Shown here piece after piece: positions 27,585 through 37,086 of a stretch of DNA of 64,000 nt. This DNA is from Flavobacterium aquicola (GTDB lineage Bacteria > Bacteroidota > Bacteroidia > Flavobacteriales > Flavobacteriaceae), in assembly GCF_003385115.1 (NCBI RefSeq), contig NZ_QUNI01000010.1:1-64000 (forward strand), read 5' to 3'. Below the pieces are notes generated by a model. It worked only from the letters and a program-made list of their open reading frames with translations, was not told where the DNA came from and did no database searches. A program made the translations under genes and the position numbers. Within the stretch, counting starts at the first letter, position 1, and each line of letters opens with the position of its first letter.

Positions 27585-28523
27585 ATGAAAGGACCTTTAT
27601 TTTACTCAAAAATATTACTCTTTGGAGAATACGGAATTATTCGTGACTCAAAGGGATTGTCAATCCCTTATAATTTTTACAACGGAGCCCTTAAGAAAGA
27701 TGCTAATCCTTCTGCTGAAGCGATAGATTCAAATGGACATTTGAAACGTTACGTTGTCTATTTAGAGCAATTGCAAAAAGAACAGCCAGATTTGGTTACA
27801 TTCGATTTAGAGACTTTAAATAATGACGTTCAAACCGGAATGTATTTTGATTCCAGTATTCCACAGGGATATGGAGTAGGCAGCAGCGGAGCATTGGTTG
27901 CGGCTATTTATGACAAATATGCACAAAATAAAATCACCGTTTTAGAGAATTTAACTCGTGAAAAGTTATTGACTCTAAAAACAATTTTTTCGCAAATGGA
28001 GAGTTTTTTCCACGGAAAAAGTTCAGGACTTGATCCGTTGAACAGTTATTTGAGTATTCCAATTTTGATTAATTCGAAAGATAATATCGAAGCAACAGGA
28101 ATTCCAACTCAAAGCCTTGACGGAAAAAGAGCTGTATTTTTATTAGACTCAGGAATTGTGGGCGAAACCGCTCCGATGGTGAATATTTTCATGGAAAACC
28201 TCAAGGATCAAGGTTTCCGTACAATGCTGAAAAACCAATTTGTAAAATATACAGACGCTTGTGTAGAAAATTTTCTTGGTGGCGATATGAAGTCATTATT
28301 CGAAAATACCAAACAACTATCGAAGGTGGTTCTTAATAATTTTAAACCAATGATTCCAGAACAGTTTCATGGAATCTGGCAGGAAGGAATCGATTCAAAT
28401 GATTATTACTTAAAATTATGCGGTTCTGGCGGAGGCGGTTATATTCTGGGATTTACCGAAGATTTAGAGAAAGCAAAAGCATCATTGAAAGATTTTAAAT
28501 TGGAAGTTGTTTATCAGTTTTAA
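27585..28523 (+). CDS. Mevalonate kinase (GHMP family)
   Basis: The 312-residue kinase phosphorylates mevalonate at C5. It shows KILLFGEYGII near 9-19, the ATP loop PQGYGVGSSGALVAAI (93-108), FHGKSSGLDPLNSYLSIP with the catalytic aspartate, and the C-terminal GHMP motif CGSGGGGYILGF. Its N-terminus also fits a mevalonate kinase rather than a phosphomevalonate kinase, but the two are alike in this phylum. It lies just past the toxin gene and 53 bases before the UbiA-type gene. Confidence 0.88.
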   Translation: MKGPLFYSKILLFGEYGIIRDSKGLSIPYNFYNGALKKDANPSAEAIDSNGHLKRYVVYLEQLQKEQPDLVTFDLETLNNDVQTGMYFDSSIPQGYGVGSSGALVAAIYDKYAQNKITVLENLTREKLLTLKTIFSQMESFFHGKSSGLDPLNSYLSIPILINSKDNIEATGIPTQSLDGKRAVFLLDSGIVGETAPMVNIFMENLKDQGFRTMLKNQFVKYTDACVENFLGGDMKSLFENTKQLSKVVLNNFKPMIPEQFHGIWQEGIDSNDYYLKLCGSGGGGYILGFTEDLEKAKASLKDFKLEVVYQF

Positions 28524-28576
28524 TATTTTAGAGTAAGAAAAACCAATAAGCACCGTTATAATTTTAAACAAACTTC

Positions 28577-29533
28577 ATGTTAAGCAGAAAGCATAAACTA
28601 TTTATTTGGAAAATTATCAGTTTATTCTCTGTCGTAAGAGGTTATAATATTCCCATTATAGCCTTAGCCCAGTATCTATCAGCTATTTTTATATTGGCAC
28701 CAGAGCAGAGAGCTTTGTCCATATTGTTGGATTTTCGGCTTTTTATTATTGTGCTTTGTTCCAGTTTAGCGATTGCTTCCGGCTATATAATCAATAGTTT
28801 TTATGACAGCAAAAAGGATTTAATTAACCGCCCGAATAAATCGCAATTAGATCGTCTGGTAAGCCAAAAAACAAAACTGCAGGTCTATTTCAGTCTTAAT
28901 CTTTTTGTCGCTTTAATCGCTTTTTTCGTTTCTTTTAGAGCCGTTTTGTTTTACTCGGTTTATATTTTTTTGATATGGTTTTATTCTCATAAAATCAAGA
29001 GGTACGCCCTAATTGGCAATTTAATGGCCGCGTTTCTAGCCGTTCTGCCTTTTTTCGGAATCCTATTGTACTACTATTTACAAATGCCTTTGTATGAAAT
29101 CGAAAGCAATACAAGCAAACTTGCTGTTATTCTTTCCCACGGCACATTCCTTTTTTTATTAATCTTGATCAGAGAAATGATAAAAGATTTAGAAAATTTA
29201 CAAGGTGATTTTGCCAATAACTATAAAACTATTCCAATAATTTACGGAGAAGAAACTGCAAAAAAAGCCATTACCATATTGACATTATTAACAGTAGTTC
29301 CTGTTTATTTTTTAATCAATATCTACGATGTCGGTTACATGGATATCTACTTTTATTTCGGCTTTATCGTTTTAATTTTCTTCCTGTTATACCTGTGGAA
29401 ATGGCGGACAAAAGCCCAATATATAATGCTTCACAACGTTTTGAAGTTCCTTATTGTAGCTGGAGTTTTTTGCATTGTACTCATAAATCCGAGCGTTCTT
29501 TGGCACGGAAAAAAAGTATTGATGACAATTTAG
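28577..29533 (+). CDS. UbiA-family prenyltransferase (likely geranylgeranylglycerol-phosphate type)
   Basis: A 318-residue membrane protein with eight to nine hydrophobic segments. The first aspartate-rich motif is NSFYDSKKD (73-81), and the second region is REMIKDLENLQGDF near 200-212; both are typical of UbiA prenyltransferases. Flavobacterial homologues next to mevalonate kinase are commonly annotated as geranylgeranylglycerol-phosphate geranylgeranyltransferase. The acceptor here is inferred from context only; menaquinone (MenA) is an alternative. Its position in the mevalonate cluster fits use of prenyl diphosphates. Confidence 0.8.
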   Translation: MLSRKHKLFIWKIISLFSVVRGYNIPIIALAQYLSAIFILAPEQRALSILLDFRLFIIVLCSSLAIASGYIINSFYDSKKDLINRPNKSQLDRLVSQKTKLQVYFSLNLFVALIAFFVSFRAVLFYSVYIFLIWFYSHKIKRYALIGNLMAAFLAVLPFFGILLYYYLQMPLYEIESNTSKLAVILSHGTFLFLLILIREMIKDLENLQGDFANNYKTIPIIYGEETAKKAITILTLLTVVPVYFLINIYDVGYMDIYFYFGFIVLIFFLLYLWKWRTKAQYIMLHNVLKFLIVAGVFCIVLINPSVLWHGKKVLMTI

Positions 29534-29574
29534 GCGATAATAATTTTTTGGAGCATAAAAAATAGGCATTTTCA

Positions 29575-29690
29575 GGAAACATGGGTTCCCGCTATCCGTT
29601 ACAATTCCCGATTAAGTAAAACTACGGCAAAAAAGCCTTGTTTTTCTAAATCGGGAGATTTTCACTTCTATCGGGGCTAAAGACAGAGAT
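29575..29690. repeat. Structured intergenic element with variable inner hairpin
   Basis: A CCCGCTATCCGTTACAAT flank leads into TCCCGATT, which pairs with AATCGGGA after ~37 bases that include a GGC-aaaaaa-GCC stem. A second flank, CACTTCTATCGGGGCTAA, follows. The arrangement of conserved flanks around a self-complementary core resembles a dispersed repeat I know from Flavobacterium chromosomes and, inverted, the element at 840-925. It takes up most of the 310-base gap before the RluB-type gene and contains no open reading frame of note. Confidence 0.5.
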
Positions 29691-29816
29691 AAGGCATTTT
29701 TGTTAGCATTAAATCGATGACGCATGAAGTACTAGTCGAAATTTTTTTAAAAATCATTAAATTAAGCAGTTAACGTTTTCTAATTATCAAAAATCGTTTC
29801 CCAATGATATAAATGC

Positions 29817-29824
29817 TATCTTTG
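29817..29824 (+). promoter_or_regulatory. Promoter -7 box for the pseudouridine synthase gene
   Basis: TATCTTTG is a perfect fit to the -7 consensus TAnnTTTG and lies 19 bases before the ATG at 29844. Confidence 0.75.
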
Positions 29825-29843
29825 CACCAAATTATAGAATATT

Positions 29844-30752
29844 ATGAATAATAAGGGAGGCAATAGTAGAGGCGGTAGTGCAAGATCAAGCAGTTCCAGA
29901 CCAAGTTCCAATAAGCCAAAACCTGCAATGCCAAAAAGGGCTCAGGGGCCAAAAAAAGTAAAAGTAAATACCAAAGTAGCCGAAGCTGAGGCTAAAAAAG
30001 TAGAAAAAAAACCTAATCAAGCGCCAAAGAGACCTAAGGTAAAAGATGAAATTCGTTTGAATAAATACATCTCAAACTCAGGAACCTGCTCAAGACGCGA
30101 TGCCGATATTTATATACAATCAGGAAATGTAAAGGTAAACGGAGTTCCGGTTACCGAAATGGGGTATATGGTAAAACCAGGAGATGTAGTGAATTTTGAT
30201 GGAGTAGTTTTAACTCCAGAGAAAAAAGTATATATCTTATTGAACAAGCCTAAAAATTTCACCACAGCACTGGATGAAGGTCAGGAATACCGAAATGTTT
30301 TAGAATTGATAAAAGGTTCTACAACGGCAAAAGTCGGTGCTATTGGCAGAATGGACAAGAATACAACAGGTTTGTTAGTTTTTACTAATGATACCGATAT
30401 GATTCGAAAATTTACTTTACCAAGTCAAAAATCGACTAAAATTTATCAAGTTTCTTTAGATAAAAATTTAAAATTTGAAGATTTAGAAAAAATAAATAAA
30501 GGTCTTGTATTAGATGGTCACCGCGTTGCTGTGGATGAAATAAGTTATATTGAAGGAGAATCCAAAAGTGAAATAGGTATTCAGTTAAAATCTTCAAACA
30601 TAAAAGTGGTTCGTGCCATATTTGAGCATTTTGAATATAATGTTCTTAGAGTTGACCGTGTAGCTTTTGCAGGTTTAACCAAGAAAAATTTACCAAGAGG
30701 AAACTGGAGACTGCTTACAGATCAAGAAGTCATCAATTTAAAAAACGTATAA
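29844..30752 (+). CDS. RluB/RsuA-family rRNA pseudouridine synthase
   Basis: The 302-residue protein has a basic, Ser/Lys-rich disordered N-terminal extension (1-65). An S4 RNA-binding domain follows (about 67-115, IRLNKYISNSGTCSRRDAD), then the catalytic domain, with D171 in the signature GRMDKNTTGLLVF. The family isomerises uridine in 23S or 16S rRNA (RluB, RluE/F or RsuA types). The long basic extension is common in Bacteroidota members. A terminator follows. Confidence 0.93.
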   Translation: MNNKGGNSRGGSARSSSSRPSSNKPKPAMPKRAQGPKKVKVNTKVAEAEAKKVEKKPNQAPKRPKVKDEIRLNKYISNSGTCSRRDADIYIQSGNVKVNGVPVTEMGYMVKPGDVVNFDGVVLTPEKKVYILLNKPKNFTTALDEGQEYRNVLELIKGSTTAKVGAIGRMDKNTTGLLVFTNDTDMIRKFTLPSQKSTKIYQVSLDKNLKFEDLEKINKGLVLDGHRVAVDEISYIEGESKSEIGIQLKSSNIKVVRAIFEHFEYNVLRVDRVAFAGLTKKNLPRGNWRLLTDQEVINLKNV

Positions 30753-30771
30753 TTTTTTTTAAAACTATTCT

Positions 30772-30810
30772 TAAATCCCTTTCAAATTTAATTTGTGAAG
30801 GGATTTTTTA
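30772..30810 (+). terminator. Terminator after the pseudouridine synthase gene
   Basis: AAATCCCTT pairs with AAGGGATTT with an A+T-rich loop of about 16 bases, then T. The loop itself can pair further (CAAATT with AATTTG). Confidence 0.85.
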
Positions 30811-30827
30811 ATTTAACATAAAACCAA

Positions 30828-31190
30828 ATGACATCAGAAAAATTACAATCCATAGCTTTTAAATGGTTTGAAGCCTTTAATAATCATAATCTAGAACAAT
30901 TGTTGTCTCTTTATGATGATGAAGCGGAGCATTTTAGTCCGAAATTGAAAAAGCTCAGACCCGAAACTCAAGGTTTGGTAACAGGGAAAGAGGCTTTACG
31001 CAACTGGTGGCAAGATGCTTTTGATCGATTGCCAAGTTTACATTATAAAGTGACTTCTCTAACTGCAAATACAGACCGTATTTTTATGGAATATGTACGG
31101 ACAGTCGACGCTGATGAGGATATGCTTGTGGCCGAAGTTCTTGTTGTAAAAGAAAATAAGATAGTCGCTTCCAGAGTATACCATGGTTAG
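30828..31190 (+). CDS. NTF2/SnoaL-like protein
   Basis: A 120-residue protein with the NTF2-like fold pattern: AFKWFEAFNNHNLEQLLSLY at the N-terminus, then a central HFSPK and GKEALRNWWQDAF, then alternating beta strands. No catalytic residues can be assigned. Family members range from isomerases to ligand carriers. No signal peptide. It lies between the pseudouridine synthase and the DUF885 gene, 70 bases before the latter. Confidence 0.8.
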   Translation: MTSEKLQSIAFKWFEAFNNHNLEQLLSLYDDEAEHFSPKLKKLRPETQGLVTGKEALRNWWQDAFDRLPSLHYKVTSLTANTDRIFMEYVRTVDADEDMLVAEVLVVKENKIVASRVYHG

Positions 31191-31260
31191 GATTTAAGAA
31201 AAAATTAACAATAATATTTACAATAAGAATTAGCTTTACATTCCTAAAAGTATAACAAAT

Positions 31261-33021
31261 ATGAAGAAAATTACATTTTTTATAACCCTATTAGCTGTTT
31301 CAATAGTATTAGTGAACTGTAAATCTAATGATAAAAAGCAAGATTTTGCATTATTTACTAAACAGTATTTTGATGACAAGAATGCATTAGATCCTTTGTC
31401 AGCAACTCAAAACGGTCAAAACCAATACAATGACCAGCTGCAGTTTGAGATGACTGATAGCTATAGAAAAAAACAGCTTGAATTCTTTAATAAATATGAT
31501 ACTGGTTTAGCCGCATTTGATGAAAAGCAGTTTTCAGAAGAAGAGAAAAACAGCTATGAAATCATAAAATGGGAAGTTGAAGTTGGGAAAAAACTATTGG
31601 AACAGCCTACAAACCTAATGCCGATTCATCAGTTTTGGGGTACGCATTTAACGATGGGGCAATTTGCTGGTGGTACAAGCGCACAGCCTTTCAAAACAGA
31701 AAAAGATTATACTGATTTCTTGAAAAGAATGGACAAATACAGCGTTTGGATCGATTCGGCTTTGGTATATATGAAGAAAGGAGTTGAAAAAGGAATCGTT
31801 TTGCCTAAAGCATTAACAGAAAAAGTAATTCCGCAGTTTGCTGATATGCCAACTCCAAAGATTGAAGACAATTTATTTTATTCTTCAATTAAGCTGATGC
31901 CTGCCACATTTTCTGATGAGGTAAAAAAAGATTTAACAGCTAAATACGCTTCTGTAATCAATGATAAATTGATACCTCGATATAAAAAAATGGCAGATTT
32001 TCTTAAAAACGAATATTTGCCAGCATCAAGAGCTACCAGCGGAATTGGAAGTCTGCCTTTTGGAAAAGATTTATATGTGATTTATGTAAAACAGTGGACG
32101 ACTACTGAAATGACTCCAGAGGAAATCCATGAATTAGGATTAAAAGAAGTAGCCCGTTTAAATGCAGAAATGGAGAAAGTGAAAAACCAAGTTGGATTTA
32201 AAGGAACTCTTCTTGAATTTTTTGAATACGTAAGAAACAAACCGGAATTAAAACTATTTAAAAAACCGGAGGAAGTAATTGTAAATTTTGAAAGAATTTA
32301 TAGTGTCATAAAACCAAATGTTGACAAGTTATTTTCATTACAGCCTAAGACAAAATTTGAAATAAGAAGAACTGAAGCTTTCCGCGAAAAAACGGCTAGT
32401 GCTGAATACATGCAGGGAACAGCAGATGGTTCTCGTCCTGGTATTTTTTATGTTCCCATTCCAGATGTAAAAGAATATAATGTGTATGGAGATGAAGATT
32501 TGTTTTTGCATGAAGCCATTCCAGGACATCATTTCCAAATTTCATTACAGCAGGAAAATAATGCTTTACCAGATTTTAGAAAATTCAATTGGTTTGGAGC
32601 TTATGGCGAAGGCTGGGCATTATATACTGAAAGCTTGGGCAAGGAATTAGGTTTATATCAAGATCCGTATCAATATTTTGGTATGTTAGGAAATGAAATG
32701 CACAGGGCAGTCCGTTTAGTGGTTGATACAGGATTGCACAGCAAAGGCTGGACAAGAGAGCAGGCAATTAAATATTCCATGCAGAATGAAGCCGAAAGTG
32801 AAGTGGGAATTACTGTTGAAATTGAACGTTATATGGCCATTCCCGGACAGGCTTTGTCATACAAAATTGGTCAGCTTAAAATCTTGGAACTCCGTAAAAG
32901 AGCGCAAGACAAAATGGGAGCTAAATTTGATATTAAGAAGTTTCATGAAAAAACATTGGAATCTGGTGTAATGCCTTTAGCTTTATTGGAAAAGAAAATT
33001 GATTCTTGGATTAATGAATAA
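31261..33021 (+). CDS. DUF885-family lipoprotein, probable metallopeptidase-like
   Basis: The 586-residue protein has a lipobox cysteine at 20 (VLVNC), placing it in the periplasm or outer membrane. The DUF885 body shows LFLHEAIPGHHFQ with an H-E-x4-H-H metal-site-like motif (H417, E418, H423, H424), then FGAYGEGWALYTESLG and the C-terminal GQALSYKIGQLKI. DUF885 proteins resemble zinc carboxypeptidases in their motifs; activity is mostly unproven. A shared terminator separates it from the convergent gene. Confidence 0.88.
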   Translation: MKKITFFITLLAVSIVLVNCKSNDKKQDFALFTKQYFDDKNALDPLSATQNGQNQYNDQLQFEMTDSYRKKQLEFFNKYDTGLAAFDEKQFSEEEKNSYEIIKWEVEVGKKLLEQPTNLMPIHQFWGTHLTMGQFAGGTSAQPFKTEKDYTDFLKRMDKYSVWIDSALVYMKKGVEKGIVLPKALTEKVIPQFADMPTPKIEDNLFYSSIKLMPATFSDEVKKDLTAKYASVINDKLIPRYKKMADFLKNEYLPASRATSGIGSLPFGKDLYVIYVKQWTTTEMTPEEIHELGLKEVARLNAEMEKVKNQVGFKGTLLEFFEYVRNKPELKLFKKPEEVIVNFERIYSVIKPNVDKLFSLQPKTKFEIRRTEAFREKTASAEYMQGTADGSRPGIFYVPIPDVKEYNVYGDEDLFLHEAIPGHHFQISLQQENNALPDFRKFNWFGAYGEGWALYTESLGKELGLYQDPYQYFGMLGNEMHRAVRLVVDTGLHSKGWTREQAIKYSMQNEAESEVGITVEIERYMAIPGQALSYKIGQLKILELRKRAQDKMGAKFDIKKFHEKTLESGVMPLALLEKKIDSWINE

Positions 33022-33040
33022 CAGTAAATAGTAGTTTCAA

Positions 33041-33078
33041 AAAAAGGGCAGCAATTTTAGAATTGCTGCCCTTTTTTG
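33041..33078. terminator. Bidirectional terminator between convergent genes
   Basis: AAAAGGGCAGCAATT pairs with AATTGCTGCCCTTTT around a four-base loop. T runs occur on both strands, so it can serve the DUF885 gene (plus) and the gene ending at 33093 (minus). Confidence 0.92.
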
Positions 33079-33092
33079 AGTAAGATTTTGAA

Positions 33093-33701
33093 TTATAATT
33101 TAAAAATTTTACTGAAAAAATAAGGTTTTAAATTTGTTTTAACAGAAGTATCAGAGTTAGAGGTGTCTTCGTATTCGAAATCAGGATAACCAAGTATGAT
33201 TCTAATTCCTTCTGGAATAGTGCTTAATATTGCTTTTTTTTCAGAATGTAAATTGTTTTGAAGAATACTTTTTGTTTTTTGTTTTTCATTTTCAAAATGT
33301 GATAAAATCAGCATTACTGCAAAATTTAAAACTGCCCCCGCAGTTGCACTTTTGATGCCTACTTCATTTGATATCATTTCGGATATACGGCCTTTCTTAG
33401 TAGAAAAAATTAAGTTTAAAGGAATAAAACCTTCGCGTTCGAAGGAATAATTTATCGAAGATAGTTTTCCGTTATCATATTCTATTGTTTTATAGAATTC
33501 GGTAAAAGTTATACACTCAATAATTTTTTCATATAATGAAGGATTTTCTATTATATTATCAAGACCAATAAGTACAGTGCAAATGCTTGTGTCTATTGAT
33601 TTTTTTAATAACATCTCATTTTCTTCATATTTTTTACAAAACATTGAAATTAATGGCGAAGTTATTATGCTTCGTAGTTGATTAAGTAATATGGGGGTCA
33701 T
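33093..33701 (-). CDS. Unrecognised protein, DUF937-like
   Basis: A 202-residue soluble protein without a signal peptide. The helical part KGRISEMISNEVGIKSATAGAVLNF near 105-130, followed by AVMLILSHF, resembles DUF937/YidB-type repeats, whose members often pair a bacterial domain with OmpA in other species. The rest is unrecognised. It is isolated: 240 bases separate it from the response-regulator gene in the same direction. It could be tied to that system, but nothing proves it. Confidence 0.6.
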   Translation of the reverse strand: MTPILLNQLRSIITSPLISMFCKKYEENEMLLKKSIDTSICTVLIGLDNIIENPSLYEKIIECITFTEFYKTIEYDNGKLSSINYSFEREGFIPLNLIFSTKKGRISEMISNEVGIKSATAGAVLNFAVMLILSHFENEKQKTKSILQNNLHSEKKAILSTIPEGIRIILGYPDFEYEDTSNSDTSVKTNLKPYFFSKIFKL

Positions 33702-33941
33702 ACTTTTATTTTGTTATCAAGCTAATTTTCTATTTGCATTAATTTTAAATAATCGATTAAGTGTATTTTTTCGTCGATTATGTGATAAATGTATACAAAA
33801 AAATATAACAAATAACAAAAAGAATATTTTTTTTTAAAAAACGTAATGATTTAACAAAATGTTTCTAGTTTTTCTTACTGGCTGATTTCAAATTAATAAG
33901 CCAATGTGACGTTGGAAAGAGTAAATGATAATTGTTTATGG

Positions 33942-34361
33942 TTACGAGAAATATTGGTCTAAAATACTTGTTAGACCTTCCATAGTAAGTATTTTGCTTT
34001 GAAAGCCTGCAATTGCAGGAAGTTTTGAAGCTCTTTCTTTGTCATCGGGATTTAGTGAGCTTGTTAACATTATAATTTTGGCACCTCCTTTTTGATCTGG
34101 TTGCAATTTAGAAAAAGCATCTGCAAATTCCCATCCATCCATGACAGGCATATTGATGTCTAGAAAAATTAACATTGGCTGCGGATAAGAACTATCTGGT
34201 TTTTCATATTTTCCCGAATTTGTTAAATAGTCTAAGGCTTCCTGCCCATTTAATGTAATTTCTATATGATCAGTTATATCAGCTTTTTTAATCAGCATTC
34301 TGGTGATAAAATTGGTTGCTTTATCGTCGTCGATTAGTAATACAGTATTTATTTTTTTCAT
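33942..34361 (-). CDS. Single-domain response regulator
   Basis: A 139-residue CheY-like receiver: acidic pocket DDD (11-13), phosphoacceptor D68 in LIFLDINMPVMDGWEF, and the switch Thr/Ser plus lysine in IMLTSSLNPDD. There is no output domain. It follows the MASE1 histidine kinase gene by 47 bases, as in phytochrome-linked Rcp1-type pairs, so the kinase is its likely phosphodonor. It is probably part of a phosphorelay or acts by protein binding. Confidence 0.92.
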   Translation of the reverse strand: MKKINTVLLIDDDKATNFITRMLIKKADITDHIEITLNGQEALDYLTNSGKYEKPDSSYPQPMLIFLDINMPVMDGWEFADAFSKLQPDQKGGAKIIMLTSSLNPDDKERASKLPAIAGFQSKILTMEGLTSILDQYFS

Positions 34362-34408
34362 TACTTATTATATATTCTCTTGTGATATTATTAATTGTTA
34401 GAGTTGTG

Positions 34409-36820
34409 TCAGATTTTTGGTATCGTGAAAAATATAGATGTCCCATTACCGAATGAAGATTCTGCCCAAATAGTTCCGCCATGTAAGGAGACAATTTTTT
34501 TGCAGATTGAGAGACTTATTCCTATTCCAGAATATTCCTCACGATTATTTAAACGCTTGAAAATTATAAATATTTTTTCATGGTTGTGCTCTTCAATTCC
34601 AATTCCGTTATCTTCTATTTTAAAAAGCCAATTATTATCAGCATCTTCTGCACTTATATTAATTTCTAAAGGAACGTCTTTTTTTCTAAACTCGATGGAG
34701 TTGTTTATTAAATGTTTAAATAATTCGATTAATTCTACGGAATATCCATCAATACTAGGCAGTTTGCTAATGTGAATTTTTGCTTCTGATTTTTCGATAC
34801 TATCAGACAGTAATGATATGGACTCGTTTATTATTTTGTTGCAATCTTCTTTTGAGATTTCTACTTGTTTTCCTATCCGTGAATAGTCTAATAGTCCTTT
34901 GACGAGTTTTTGCATTCTATCAGAAGATTCAAAAATAAAATTTAGATACTGTATTGTGTCTTCACTTAGCTCTTTAATGGAATCATTTTTGAGCTGTTCA
35001 GTGAAATATTTCAAGGTTAGCAATGGTTCATGTAAGTCATGCGAAGCTATATGGACAAATTGTTCTAATTCTTGATTTTGAATTTGTAATTTTTGATTTT
35101 GCAAGGCGATTTCTTTTTCATTCTCCTTTATTTGGGTAATATCCCGTGCTATGGCATCGACGTGATCTGGAATTCCGTTTTTGTCAAAAATTATTTTCGC
35201 ATTTAAAGAAATCGTTTTTATCGCCCCCAATTTCGTTTTAATTGTTTGTGTATAATTATGCAGCATTAATTGCTCCTTTATGAGGGTAATGACAGTGTCA
35301 TTTTTCTCTTCCTCGGGTTGCAATACATAAGTTTTCTGACCAATCAACTCTTCGGCTGTGTAACCGCAAAAATCTTTTACAGAAGGGCTCAGATTCAAAA
35401 AAGTACCGTTAAGATCGGTTTGGAATATGATATCCTGAATGTTTTCAAAAATATTACGATATTTTTCCTCACTCTTTTTTAAGGCTTCGTCCGCCTTTAT
35501 CTGTTCAGTGATATTGGTCGAAATAATAGTTGCACCAATAATTTCATGCTGCTGGTTTACAATCGGGCTAGTTTTAAATTCCCAATAACTTCCGTCAAAA
35601 TCAAATTTTCTTATAGTAGTTATGCTTTCGCCTTCAAAAACCTTATCTAAAACAGCTATGGCATCATTAAGCTCAGCTAAGTTGCTAAGGCTTTCCTGCA
35701 GAGTCATTCCTATAGTGATGTCCACATTATTCATCGCTTTAATATTCTTTTTATGGATATTGTTGAAATTCAAATATTCATAATTTCGGTCTACAGAATA
35801 TATACTCACATCTTTTGGGCTTTCTATAATTGCCTCAAGTATAGTTTCATTGTTCTGAAGTTTACTTTTGCTTAATTTATTTAGATTTTTTGCTCTTTGA
35901 CGTTCTGTTAAAATGGTTGAAAAAAAGAAACTGCAGATTGAAATTACACACAGGAATATATCTAAAAACAAAATAGAGTTATTTACATTTTCTTTGATGA
36001 ATGGACCAATTCCTTTTGCAGTTGTTATAATTTCAAATGTGGCTATGATAATAATGATAAGTGAGGTTATTTTTGTTCCAAAACGGTATACAGACCAGAA
36101 TAATAATGGTAAGATGAGATATTTTAAATCATACTCTTGGAAAAATACATAGCTGCATAAAATGACGGTAATTGTTCCAAAGAAGAAAATTTCTGAAAAA
36201 TTAATTTTTTTCGGGACTGAAGAATCTTCGTAAAGCCAAGATAATAGAAAAGGTGTAATCAGGATAATTCCAATGATATCGCCTTGCCACGAAGTTTGAA
36301 AAGTCAGCCAGATTTCATTTATAGTAATAATATTTGAAATTGCTAAGCTGGCCGTTGCGATCGTGCAGGAAATGGTAGCATAGCAAACGGAGCCTAAAAT
36401 CAGTAAAATTAATACAGTTTCTCCGCTGTACAAAGGATGACGTCCTTTACTCATTTGGGTTACTATGAACTTACTGAATAACGCGGCGCTTATATTTCCT
36501 GAAGCAATTACAGATCCAACTATAAAATGAGTTAATAAATCAGGACTGTGCAAATTTGCAATATTTAAATCCGGAAATGTATTGACGATAAGAGTTCCTA
36601 TTCCAATTCCGAATATCGCTCTCTTTTCTGTGATTAAAATTGACGCCAAAGCAAGTCCAGCAGGTAAAAATATTGGACTGACACGCATGGGTTCAATAGG
36701 TAACAAAAAACTGATTTTATAAAGCAGAATATATAATACAGCTATGACAGGACCAGTGGTTTTTGATCTTAAAAAGGATAGTTCAGAATAGAATGAAGTT
36801 AATGAATTTTTAGATTTCAT
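34409..36820 (-). CDS. MASE1-PAS sensor histidine kinase
   Basis: The 803-residue membrane kinase starts with a MASE1-type sensor of eight or so hydrophobic helices (about 15-310). Two PAS domains follow (about 330-450, SPKDVSIYSVDRNYEYL; about 455-570, NIFENIQDIIFQTDLNG), the second with a PAC tail. The dimerisation region has the phosphoaccepting H594 in IASHDLHEPL, and the ATPase domain (about 680-800) shows LINNSIEFRKK and DNGIGIEE. The H-box form is like that of phytochrome-type kinases with separate receivers. The signal it senses is unknown. It is cotranscribed with the receiver gene downstream. Confidence 0.93.
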   Translation of the reverse strand: MKSKNSLTSFYSELSFLRSKTTGPVIAVLYILLYKISFLLPIEPMRVSPIFLPAGLALASILITEKRAIFGIGIGTLIVNTFPDLNIANLHSPDLLTHFIVGSVIASGNISAALFSKFIVTQMSKGRHPLYSGETVLILLILGSVCYATISCTIATASLAISNIITINEIWLTFQTSWQGDIIGIILITPFLLSWLYEDSSVPKKINFSEIFFFGTITVILCSYVFFQEYDLKYLILPLLFWSVYRFGTKITSLIIIIIATFEIITTAKGIGPFIKENVNNSILFLDIFLCVISICSFFFSTILTERQRAKNLNKLSKSKLQNNETILEAIIESPKDVSIYSVDRNYEYLNFNNIHKKNIKAMNNVDITIGMTLQESLSNLAELNDAIAVLDKVFEGESITTIRKFDFDGSYWEFKTSPIVNQQHEIIGATIISTNITEQIKADEALKKSEEKYRNIFENIQDIIFQTDLNGTFLNLSPSVKDFCGYTAEELIGQKTYVLQPEEEKNDTVITLIKEQLMLHNYTQTIKTKLGAIKTISLNAKIIFDKNGIPDHVDAIARDITQIKENEKEIALQNQKLQIQNQELEQFVHIASHDLHEPLLTLKYFTEQLKNDSIKELSEDTIQYLNFIFESSDRMQKLVKGLLDYSRIGKQVEISKEDCNKIINESISLLSDSIEKSEAKIHISKLPSIDGYSVELIELFKHLINNSIEFRKKDVPLEINISAEDADNNWLFKIEDNGIGIEEHNHEKIFIIFKRLNNREEYSGIGISLSICKKIVSLHGGTIWAESSFGNGTSIFFTIPKI

Positions 36821-37057
36821 TATGTTTTAATTTCTATTTGTATAAATATTCCAAATCAAAAAGGCGATAGAATTTTTAAATAAAATAATGTATGAGATTC
36901 AAAATTGTGCTAATTGAGTATGAAATTATAAAAATTATACTAAAGTTTTTAAAGTCAGTAGGAATATTTTGCCGAAGAGAAACAGGTTTGTTTGATTTCT
37001 TATAAGTAAATAAATTTTTTTGTATGTTTTAAACATTAAAAAAAGCTATAAAAACAA

Positions 37058-37085
37058 AAAACCCACTAATTTCTTAGTGGGTTTT
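37058..37085 (-). terminator. Terminator of tRNA-Phe
   Basis: On the minus strand AAAACCCACTAA pairs with TTAGTGGGTTTT around GAAA and a T run follows. It begins two bases past the tRNA. Confidence 0.9.
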
Positions 37086-37086
37086 G

